Positions 1-6,555 of a stretch of DNA of 17,061 bases are shown here, piece after piece. The stretch is taken from assembly GCA_021808035.1 (NCBI GenBank), contig JAKBCG010000013.1:1-17061 (forward strand), read 5' to 3'. The translations under genes and the position numbers were made by a program. The notes below the pieces were generated by a model, which made no database searches, was not told where the DNA came from, and saw only the letters and a program-made list of their open reading frames with translations. Within the stretch, counting starts at the first letter, position 1. The number at the start of each line of letters is the position of its first letter. Source of the DNA: Pseudomonadota bacterium. Its GTDB lineage: Bacteria > Pseudomonadota > Gammaproteobacteria > Steroidobacterales > Steroidobacteraceae.

Positions 1-485
1 GCGTTCGGCGCGGCTCCCTCCACGTGCTGGCCCTCGATCTCGCTGGGCGGAATCGACGTGCCCGGCGTGCCGGCGAAGCCCGGCTCCGGGTCCGCGGCCA
101 CGGTGAGCAGCACGTCACCGGGATTTGCACCGAGGGTGAGCACCGCGCCGGTGTAGGTGCCGGCCGGTATGCTGGCGTTGCCGAGCAGTTCGCCGAGCTG
201 ATCGAGCTCCGCGAGATTGACGATCGGTGGCGTCGCCGGCGCCGTGTACACGGTGACGTTCGGGCCGCCTCCTTGCGGGACCAAGGCGATCGACAGCACC
301 TTCACGCCGATGGTCGCCCAGTCCTCCGTCGATGCGTCGCTCAGCACGACGGGGAGGCTCACGCTCTGGACGGTGGATGTCGGCATCGCGTTGTTGGACG
401 CAGTCGTGCCCGAGCCGCCGCCGCACGCGGTGAGCATCGCCGCGCCGATGCCGACGATGCCGAACTTCAATGATTTCCCGTTCAT
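1..485 (-). CDS. DUF4382-type lipoprotein, partial at window edge
   Basis: The frame is open from an ATG at 485 to the left edge, so the protein's C-terminus is missing. About 161 residues are visible. The N-terminus is a lipoprotein signal: MNGKSLKF, a hydrophobic stretch, then the lipobox LTAC with Cys at residue 21 and a GGGSGTT linker. This predicts a lipid-anchored envelope protein. The mature part reads DDW-like (EDWATIGVKVLSIALVPQGG), then a short strand, then a VNLAELDQLGELLG segment and IPAGTYTGAVLTLGANPGDV. That order (a 'v.v..v.l.p' strand, 'l.dL..L..ll', 'ipaG.Yt.a.l.l') matches my memory of DUF4382 proteins, whose biochemical role is not established. The ribosome-binding site before ATG 485 is mediocre. 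An in-frame GTG at 602 has a better one but would put 39 polar residues before the signal peptide, so I prefer 485. Family call is moderate; the lipoprotein call is firm. Confidence 0.75.
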   Translation of the reverse strand, partial: MNGKSLKFGIVGIGAAMLTACGGGSGTTASNNAMPTSTVQSVSLPVVLSDASTEDWATIGVKVLSIALVPQGGGPNVTVYTAPATPPIVNLAELDQLGELLGNASIPAGTYTGAVLTLGANPGDVLLTVAADPEPGFAGTPGTSIPPSEIEGQHVEGAAPN

Positions 486-599
486 GGTGCCCTGTGTCCT
501 CGTTGACCTTGAGTGAGCGGACCGGCCGATGCTGCTTCCAGAATCGGCGTCGCTGGTGCAAGGAACGCAACGCGGCCGCTCGCGTTGACCGGCGTCGCT

Positions 600-613
600 C
601 ACCCGGGCCTCCT
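600..613 (-). promoter_or_regulatory. Strong Shine-Dalgarno plus in-frame GTG upstream of the lipoprotein gene
   Basis: Read on the minus strand, AGGAGG (613-608) lies five bases before a GTG (602-600). This GTG is in frame with the ATG at 485 and no stop intervenes. It could be an alternative start giving a 39-residue extension, or the leftover of an earlier start. The lipoprotein signal beginning exactly at ATG 485 argues against the extension being part of the exported protein. Confidence 0.35.
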
Positions 614-717
614 GTCATCGTGATCGGTCGCGCCGTCCATCGGCGTGTGTCAACGGATCGAGGCTCCGCGCGTTGATCCAGGCGCCGCGCGGATCGCGTC
701 GGGTCGCACGCACCGGT

Positions 718-733
718 CGCGGCCAGGGCCGCG
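718..733 (-). terminator. Hairpin just after the phosphoesterase gene (no T-tract)
   Basis: A perfect 7-bp inverted repeat, CGCGGCC (718-724) and GGCCGCG (727-733), sits 8 bases past the stop of the minus-strand gene ending at 742. It could fold into a very GC-rich stem and act as a 3' end or transcript-stabilising structure. No run of T follows on the minus strand, so it is not a classical intrinsic terminator. The rest of 486-741 shows no gene I can support. Confidence 0.4.
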
Positions 734-741
734 TGGCGCCG

Positions 742-3639
742 TCAGTGCAGGTCGCCGTCGTTCGCTTCGTACGACGCGACCGTGTCGCCACGCGAGACGG
801 CGTACGCCCGCACGAATCGCTGGAACGCGCGATAACGGCGCGCGCCTTCGGTCGCGATCCATTCCTGACGCATCTGTTCCGGCCCGCCGACCTTCAAGAT
901 CGACGTCGGCGTATATCGCTGATCGGCGGCGATGGCCGTCGCCTCGCCGTGCGGCGCGCGGTGACGTTCGAGCCAGGCCTGCGTGAGGACATGCCCGGTC
1001 GCGCCCGCCTCCCGGCGCAGCAGGCGTCGATCGCTGCAATGGCCACGATTGAACTGCACCGGTACCCGCATCCGCGCGACCGGCATCGCGTCGACGCGCG
1101 GCGAGTGTCGCCAGATCCCGGAGATCACCTCGGCGTTGGCGTCCCATTGGGACATCGGCGGCAGGTCGAACACGGCCTCGATGCTGCGCACGATGTTCAC
1201 CTGCGACAGCGGTTGCGTATCCAAGGTGCCGGCCTTGACCCAGGGGCCCATCGCGAGTCCGAGCGTGCGATGCGCATTGAGGTGATCGGCGCCGCTCTGC
1301 GCGTCGTCCTCGTCGAGGAACACCGCCATGTGACCCCACTCGCGGGTGCCCGCGAGAAAATGCAGCAGCCGCGCGGTCGCATGATCGTTGTCGGCAACGT
1401 AGTAGTCGGGGCTGTAGTAGCAGGGACTCGATCCGGCCGTATGGTCGTCGGGGAGCCAGATGAAGACGAAGTGCGGAAACGCTTTGCCGGGGTGGGCGCG
1501 GAGCCAGGTGATCGCCGCGGCGACCCGGCTGTCGTCGAGGATCATCCGGTCCCAGCCCGGATAGGTTCGATCGACGTGCGCGAGCAGGGCGTTGCGGATC
1601 ACGCCGTCGCGCGCGCGCGTGAGATTCTCCCCGAAATCCTCGAACGACACGTGATGCGCGAGCAGGTCGTTGAACAGGTACAGCCGCTGCGGGTAGCTGA
1701 TCCACGGATTCGCAAAGGCGCCGAGGTGCCGGCGTGAATACTCGAACGGATCGTGTCGATCGCGTGGATCCGCGGTCAGCGCACCAGTCCCGCCGGGACC
1801 GGCGTTCCAGTTCAGGCCGCGTCGCGAGTAGTACTCCGGCCACAGGCGCTGGACCACGTCGGAATCCGAGGCGCCGTCGGTCCACTGATGGCCCTGCGCC
1901 GTGACCTCGCCGTCCGCCATGAAATTCGCGAACAGGGCTTCGGTTGCGGCCCAGTGGTACAGATTCGGCAACTCCTGCGGACCATAGAGCGCGAACCGGG
2001 GGTCGGCCCATCGGCGCCCCGCGCGATAGTTTCCGAGATCCTCGTCGAAGGTCTTGTTCTCCCGCAGGACGAACACCACGTACTGGATGTGCCGGCGCAG
2101 GAATGCGGTGGTGCGCGCGTTGCGCCGCGCGAGCGCGCGCCGGTCTGCGGCGGCGAATCCGTCGTTCGCGAGCGACTCGCGCGTCCATCCGGGCAGCGCC
2201 CCCGTGAGACCTCGCAGCGGAACCTTCTGCAACAGGCCGTGCATCATGTTGCCGATGTATTGCCAGTGCCGGTTCGGTCCCGTTCCGAACCCCTTCGCGG
2301 CAACCACGTAGAGCGTCCGGTGCGCGATCGTGAGCGCGCTTGGGTACCATCCGGTGGGAATCAGGCCGAGCGGCGTGCCGGTCGCGAGGCTGAACACCGC
2401 GACGTCGTCGTTACCGGCGTTCGCGACGAACAGGTCGCCGTCCGCGATCGCCAAGCCGTCGGGATAACTGCCGGGCGGCGCCCCGGGATAGGGTTGGTCG
2501 GCGATCACCCGCACCGCCGCGAGCGCGCGGGTATCGATCTCGACGAGGGCATCGGTGTTCGCATCCGCGACCCAGAGGTCCGGCCCCGCAGGCATCGCGA
2601 CCATCGCGGTCGGATGCACGCCCGCCGCGACCGTGTGCGGTCCCTGGTCGGGTCCGGTCGCAACGACGCCGAGCACCTTCAAGGTGCATCGGTCCAGGAT
2701 CGTGACGCCGCGTCCCGCCCAGTTGCTCACCGCGAGCCGCCGCCCCTGGTCCGCCAGGACCACCGCGAACGGGTAGGCGCCGACGTTCACGTAGCGTGTG
2801 CGCCCGGTTTTGACGTTGATCCGCGCCAGGCTGTTCGACAGCAGACCGGTCACGTAGAGGTGATGGCCGTGCGGTCCGAGCGCGACCGAATCGGGATAGA
2901 AGTGATAGGCCTGCTTGCCGTGATGTCCCTGGTAGGTATAGGGATATTGGTCGCTCGGAAACGCCTGCCAGCGTAACGGGTACCGTCGCACGATCGTGAT
3001 GCGGCCCTCGACCAACCGCAGCGCCAGCACCTGGTCGGAATTACCGCCGGTCGCATACACGGTGCGATCCGCGCCCGCCGCCAATCCCTGGAACAGGTCA
3101 CTGTGTGACACGATCGTCGTCGGCACCGTCGCCGCGCTCTGCTCGGTCTTCGTGGTCGCCAGCGCCTCGGCCGCGCGTGTCGCCGCGGCCTGTGCCGGCG
3201 CGTACACCGTGCCGCCGGCGTCCGGATGCCGTGGGTCGATCGCCTGCGTCAGTCCGTCCGGGGACGGCGCGACCGTTGCCCGGTCCGGCGCCCTGCGGCT
3301 GAAGGCCGCCACGCGCGCGCGCTGGCGCAGATCCCGGTCGTACCACGTCACCGTCTGATAGGGCGTCGCGCCGTTCGCCAACACCAGCACGTCGTTGCCG
3401 ACGCTCAGCACCCGGGTCGGGAAATTCGGGGTACCCGCGATCGTGCCGACCGGTGCGACGCGACGCCAGGTCGGCAAGACGCCGATGTACCGCGACCGAA
3501 CGGCCGCGGTCACCGTCGCCGGTGCCGACAATGCGCTCGGCGGCGTTCGCGCCGCAGTCCCGGCTCCAGCGGCGTGACCGATCGCAAGCGCGACGAGGAG
3601 CAAGCCGCTCGCGCGGCGCAGTGAGTTTGGCGTATCCAT
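742..3639 (-). CDS. Secreted YncE-like beta-propeller / phosphoesterase bifunctional protein
   Basis: The 965-residue protein has a Sec signal peptide (RRASGLLLVALAIGHAAGA). Residues about 60-455 form repeated beta-propeller blades of the YVTN/YncE type (for example LYVTGLLSNSLARINVKTG, LWVADANTDALVEID, LFVANAGNDDVAVFSLATG). Residues about 515-830 form a phosphoesterase domain of the alkaline-phosphatase superfamily. It starts with YVVFVLRENKTFDEDLGN, where the Glu-Asn and Thr are at the place of the metal ligand and nucleophile in the phospholipase C/acid phosphatase family. It continues through ADGEVTAQGHQW and LPDDHTAG (730-737) to FLDEDDAQSGADHLNAHRT (774-792), which supplies the expected Asp and His metal ligands. 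It probably hydrolyses a phosphoester in the periplasm or outside the cell; the substrate is unknown. The ATG at 3639 precedes the signal peptide directly, although its ribosome-binding site is weak. The gene is divergent from the TonB receptor, which suggests shared control. Confidence 0.88.
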   Translation of the reverse strand: MDTPNSLRRASGLLLVALAIGHAAGAGTAARTPPSALSAPATVTAAVRSRYIGVLPTWRRVAPVGTIAGTPNFPTRVLSVGNDVLVLANGATPYQTVTWYDRDLRQRARVAAFSRRAPDRATVAPSPDGLTQAIDPRHPDAGGTVYAPAQAAATRAAEALATTKTEQSAATVPTTIVSHSDLFQGLAAGADRTVYATGGNSDQVLALRLVEGRITIVRRYPLRWQAFPSDQYPYTYQGHHGKQAYHFYPDSVALGPHGHHLYVTGLLSNSLARINVKTGRTRYVNVGAYPFAVVLADQGRRLAVSNWAGRGVTILDRCTLKVLGVVATGPDQGPHTVAAGVHPTAMVAMPAGPDLWVADANTDALVEIDTRALAAVRVIADQPYPGAPPGSYPDGLAIADGDLFVANAGNDDVAVFSLATGTPLGLIPTGWYPSALTIAHRTLYVVAAKGFGTGPNRHWQYIGNMMHGLLQKVPLRGLTGALPGWTRESLANDGFAAADRRALARRNARTTAFLRRHIQYVVFVLRENKTFDEDLGNYRAGRRWADPRFALYGPQELPNLYHWAATEALFANFMADGEVTAQGHQWTDGASDSDVVQRLWPEYYSRRGLNWNAGPGGTGALTADPRDRHDPFEYSRRHLGAFANPWISYPQRLYLFNDLLAHHVSFEDFGENLTRARDGVIRNALLAHVDRTYPGWDRMILDDSRVAAAITWLRAHPGKAFPHFVFIWLPDDHTAGSSPCYYSPDYYVADNDHATARLLHFLAGTREWGHMAVFLDEDDAQSGADHLNAHRTLGLAMGPWVKAGTLDTQPLSQVNIVRSIEAVFDLPPMSQWDANAEVISGIWRHSPRVDAMPVARMRVPVQFNRGHCSDRRLLRREAGATGHVLTQAWLERHRAPHGEATAIAADQRYTPTSILKVGGPEQMRQEWIATEGARRYRAFQRFVRAYAVSRGDTVASYEANDGDLH

Positions 3640-3856
3640 GGTCGCCGATTCTATCTCGGCGGCCGTGACCGCAGCAGGTCGCGCGCGCCGATGCCGGTTC
3701 GCGGCATCTGGGGGCCGACCGTCACGGCGTTGTCACATTCGGTCGGTATCGTACGCGCTCCCTCGCGAACCCGAACCACCGGAGGCGGTCGTCGACCGTC
3801 GTGTGCCGCGTCGAGGACTCGCGCCGACTGTTGCATCGTCAATGAAGGATCACGCC
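3640..3856. promoter_or_regulatory. Divergent intergenic region between phosphoesterase and TonB receptor
   Basis: This 217-bp spacer must hold the promoters for both divergent genes. It contains a perfect dyad at 3690-3708 (see separate entry). A TTGTCA at 3730-3735 could be a -35 box on the plus strand, but I find no good -10 at the usual distance, so I do not call a promoter. An upstream in-frame ATG at 3638 exists, but the 73 residues it would add are arginine- and proline-rich and carry no signal. Confidence 0.5.
3690..3708. repeat. Perfect 7-bp dyad in the divergent promoter region
   Basis: GATGCCG (3690-3696) and CGGCATC (3702-3708) are exact reverse complements separated by GTTCG. 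The dyad lies about 50 bp upstream of the phosphoesterase start and about 150 bp upstream of the receptor start. This is a plausible position for an operator serving both genes, or for a leader hairpin on the minus-strand transcript. No regulator gene is nearby in the window. Confidence 0.4.
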
Positions 3857-6172
3857 ATGAATTCGCCTCGGTACCACGCTCGGTTCGCGTCGCTCGTCGG
3901 TCTCGGCGCGCTCGCGCTCGCCCCGATGGGCGTGTTCGCGCAACCGGTCGCGACGCAAGAGTCACCACCATCGGCGGGCGCGCAGCCGTCGGCGCCGGGC
4001 GGCGGCGACACGACCTTGACGAAGATCCAGGTGATCGCGCGGGAACTCTCCCTGACGCAGATCCCGATGTCCTCGGCCTACAGCGAATCGATGATCGGCT
4101 CCTCGGCGATTCGATTCGCCTCGCCGATGCTCGACGTGCAGGGTCTGCTCGAGCGAACCCCCTCGGTGAACGTTCGTACGCCTGCGGCGAACGGCGTGCG
4201 AACCAACATCACGTTCCGCGCGTTCAGCAGCGGCCAGTTCTCGGAGACGTTCGCCGGCGTGCCGATCAACGATCCGTTCAACGGCGGGACCACCAACTCC
4301 GCGTCCACGCGCAACAACATCCCGCTGACCCTGAACGACATCAGCGGCGTGCACATCTACCGTGGCATCAACGATCCCGCGGTCACGTCGTACAACTCGC
4401 TCGGCGGCACGATCGCGTTCGCACCCCGCGAGCCCTCCGACGCGCCGTCCGCGACCGTGAGCACCGGCGGCGGCAGCTTCCACACCGTGTACTACGGAGT
4501 CACTGCGCAGACCGGCGAGCTCGCCGGCGTGCGCAGCATGATCAGCCTCAATCACAACAGCAGCAGCGGTTGGCAGGCCAACTCCGGCAACCGCAACACC
4601 AACCTCTACTATGGCGGGGTGCTGCCCTACGCCGGCGGAGACGGTGAGGTGTACGCGTACGCGATCTACAACGCCAACAAGGGTCTCACGCCGCACACCG
4701 CGCCGCTGCCCTTGATCCAGCAGTACGGCTACGGTTTCGGATGGCCGCTCGACTGGACCTACAGCTACAACCAGGATCACGGCGGGACGTACATCCTCGG
4801 TGACCGCATGCGCGTGAACTCGTGGTTGTCGTTCAATGCCCGGGCCTACGCGCGCACCGTCGCCTACGACCGGGTGTCCCATACCAACCTGGCGTTCGCG
4901 CAGAGCGCGACGCAGCCCTACGCGCTGCCGAACACCGGCGGTCCGGGCTCCGACTATCACAACTATCTCTATGCGACGCACCAGTACGGCGTGATGCCGC
5001 ACTTCGTGCTGAACCTGCCCGACAACCAGGTGAAATTCGGCGGCGACTACTCGCATACGACCTTGCACTCGGCCGAGTTCTGGTACGGAAGTTATCCGAT
5101 GCCGCTGATCACGGGTGGGAGCGCGAATGCGACCGACGCCTGGGACGAGCACGACGGACGTACGCTCGGGTCCGCGTTCGTTCAGGACGAGGTGGCGCTG
5201 CTCGGCGGAACCTTGCACGTGACCCCCGGGGTCAAGTATCTCTCCGCGCGAACGTCCGACTTCGACAATCTCGGGATCTTCTATCCCGTCAGTGGAACGG
5301 TGTCGGATACGGAGAACTACACGTCCCCGACGGTCGGGCTCAACTGGCAGCCGATGACGCACGTCAGTCTCTACGCTGCCTGGGGAGAGACCGCGAAATT
5401 CCCGGGCATCGCCGCCTACTACAACAACGTGGGCCAGTTCAACGCCTCCGGGCAGCCCGTGATCGTCCCCTTGCACGTGAAGCCGGAGTACGTGCGCGAC
5501 ATCGAGATTGGCGCACGATACTCGACGAACGGCCTCGTCGCGGCGCTGAACGTCTATCGCGAAAACTTCTCGAACACGTTCATCCAGGTGACCGATCCTG
5601 CGACACAGCTGTCCAGCACCTCGAACGGCGGTTCGTCACGCTACGAAGGCGTCGAACTCGACCTGCGCTACGCCTTCCAGACGTCCCTCGGCGACTTCAG
5701 CGTGTTCGGCAACTTCGCGCAGAACAAGGCCTTCTTCACCTCGAGCTTCGCCGTCGCGAACGCGGCCGGCACCTCGGCAATCGCCGGCCAGAAGGTGTCC
5801 GCGGGACAGGCGCTCGCCGGGGTCCCGAAGACCTTGGGCAACCTCGGCGTCGGCTGGAAGTGGCGGACCTGGCGCGCCGATCTCAGCGAACACTATGCCG
5901 GATCGCAGTACGTCTATGAATACAACGCGGGGATCCCGGGCGCGGAGACGATCCCGAGTTACGCGGTGATGAACTTCACCGTTCGCGACACCTTGCCGCT
6001 GCATTGGGGCATGCTCAAGGATCTGAAGCTCGCGTTGCACGTCGACAACGTGTTGAACCGGCATTACTACACGTTCGGTTACGGCGACACGACCTACGCG
6101 GGGACGCCGTTCGTGCGGGCGATCTACGAAGAGCCGGCTGCGTTCTTCGGGACGATCGCGGTCGACTTCTGA
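3857..6172 (+). CDS. TonB-dependent outer-membrane receptor
   Basis: The protein is 771 residues with a 28-residue signal peptide ending VFA-QPV. It has a proline/glycine-rich linker, a TonB-box-like segment TLTKIQVIA (about 53-61), a plug domain at about 75-200 and a long beta-barrel. The barrel ends in FFGTIAVDF, with the terminal Phe typical of outer-membrane barrels. The plug contains FRAFSSGQFSETFAGVPIND and IYRGINDPAVTSYNSLGGT, where RAF replaces the more usual RGF. The C-terminal barrel carries LALHVDNVLNRHYYTFGYGD, a hallmark of TonB receptors. It would import a scarce nutrient or chelate across the outer membrane, energised by TonB-ExbBD; the ligand cannot be read from sequence. I chose ATG 3857 because AAGGA (3845-3849) lies seven bases upstream and the signal peptide starts there. 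An in-frame ATG at 3842 is the alternative. Confidence 0.93.
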   Translation: MNSPRYHARFASLVGLGALALAPMGVFAQPVATQESPPSAGAQPSAPGGGDTTLTKIQVIARELSLTQIPMSSAYSESMIGSSAIRFASPMLDVQGLLERTPSVNVRTPAANGVRTNITFRAFSSGQFSETFAGVPINDPFNGGTTNSASTRNNIPLTLNDISGVHIYRGINDPAVTSYNSLGGTIAFAPREPSDAPSATVSTGGGSFHTVYYGVTAQTGELAGVRSMISLNHNSSSGWQANSGNRNTNLYYGGVLPYAGGDGEVYAYAIYNANKGLTPHTAPLPLIQQYGYGFGWPLDWTYSYNQDHGGTYILGDRMRVNSWLSFNARAYARTVAYDRVSHTNLAFAQSATQPYALPNTGGPGSDYHNYLYATHQYGVMPHFVLNLPDNQVKFGGDYSHTTLHSAEFWYGSYPMPLITGGSANATDAWDEHDGRTLGSAFVQDEVALLGGTLHVTPGVKYLSARTSDFDNLGIFYPVSGTVSDTENYTSPTVGLNWQPMTHVSLYAAWGETAKFPGIAAYYNNVGQFNASGQPVIVPLHVKPEYVRDIEIGARYSTNGLVAALNVYRENFSNTFIQVTDPATQLSSTSNGGSSRYEGVELDLRYAFQTSLGDFSVFGNFAQNKAFFTSSFAVANAAGTSAIAGQKVSAGQALAGVPKTLGNLGVGWKWRTWRADLSEHYAGSQYVYEYNAGIPGAETIPSYAVMNFTVRDTLPLHWGMLKDLKLALHVDNVLNRHYYTFGYGDTTYAGTPFVRAIYEEPAAFFGTIAVDF

Positions 6173-6212
6173 GTCGATTCGTTCCGCGAGGGAGGCGCGG
6201 GGAGCGCTCGGC

Positions 6213-6242
6213 GTGCCGCCGCGCACAGCGGCTAGGCGGCAC
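6213..6242 (+). terminator. Hairpin downstream of the TonB receptor (no T-tract)
   Basis: GTGCCGCC (6213-6220) and GGCGGCAC (6235-6242) form a perfect 8-bp inverted repeat with a 14-base loop, starting 40 bp after the receptor stop. A second overlapping pairing, GCCGC (6218-6222) with GCGGC (6228-6232), is possible. It may end or protect the receptor transcript. The absence of a T-run lowers confidence. Confidence 0.4.
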
Positions 6243-6427
6243 ACCGTCCGCTCGGTACACTCGTTGGCGTGTCGGGGCCGACGGACCCGACCCTGCGGCA
6301 CGCCGGCAAGCCGGCGCAGCTGATCAGCCTGCCGCACGAGGATCACTGGCTCTCGCACAGTGCGACCCGTGAGAAGATGCTCGAGGCGATCGTGAATTTC
6401 CTCGAGCGCAACGATCCGCCGGGTTGA
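6236..6427 (+). pseudogene. Orphan C-terminal relic of an S9 prolyl-oligopeptidase-type peptidase
   Basis: An open stretch from a TAG at 6233-6235 to a TGA at 6425-6427 encodes 63 residues. The last 45 or so read as the end of an S9 peptidase. LRHAGKPAQLISLPHEDHW carries the His of the catalytic triad in an 'EDHW' context. It is followed by LSHSATREKMLEAIVNFLERN, the usual C-terminal helix. The Ser and Asp of the triad and the whole upstream hydrolase domain and propeller are absent. Recognisable similarity starts only near 6293, so the 5' part has been deleted. A GTG at 6269 could start a very small protein, but I see no ribosome-binding site. The remainder of the 383-bp gap between the receptor and the next gene holds a hairpin (6213-6242) and a promoter-like region (6468-6509). 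Confidence 0.7.
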
Positions 6428-6467
6428 GGTGTCGAGCCGGTTTTCCGGCGGAGCAGGCATCGTGGGT

Positions 6468-6501
6468 GAGGCCGCGAATCCTTTGACGTCTGCGCGGCCT
6501 C
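6468..6501. repeat. Perfect 9-bp inverted repeat upstream of the ABC operon
   Basis: GAGGCCGCG (6468-6476) and CGCGGCCTC (6493-6501) are exact reverse complements with 16 bases between them, 55 bp ahead of the first operon gene. It could be a repressor operator overlapping the promoter candidate at 6483-6509, or a leader hairpin that ends read-through from upstream. Confidence 0.45.
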
Positions 6502-6509
6502 TCTAGAAA
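6483..6509 (+). promoter_or_regulatory. Candidate sigma70-like promoter for the ABC operon
   Basis: TTGACG (6483-6488) matches five of six bases of the -35 consensus. TAGAAA (6504-6509) is a four-of-six -10 element at a short 15-bp spacing. The pair lies 47 bp before the ATG at 6556, and this is the only comparatively AT-rich patch of the region. The flanking inverted repeat covers the -35 and the spacer, which suggests repression. The spacing is sub-optimal, so this is tentative. Confidence 0.33.
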
Positions 6510-6555
6510 GCAGCCGTGGTTCGCGGCGCGTCCACGGGCGGGATTGGAACCACCG

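Noticed and set aside
1753..2976. 407-residue plus-strand frame inside the phosphoesterase gene
   Set aside because: Antisense shadow of a gene with clear propeller and phosphoesterase motifs.
3638..3856. Upstream start for the TonB receptor at 3638
   Set aside because: It would bury the signal peptide 73 residues inside the protein and overlap the start of the divergent gene. ATG 3857 has a ribosome-binding site and the signal peptide.
3962..5476. 504-residue minus-strand frame opposite the TonB receptor
   Set aside because: Composition is that of a GC-driven shadow (Val/Arg/Gly/His), with no recognisable motif and a real receptor on the other strand.
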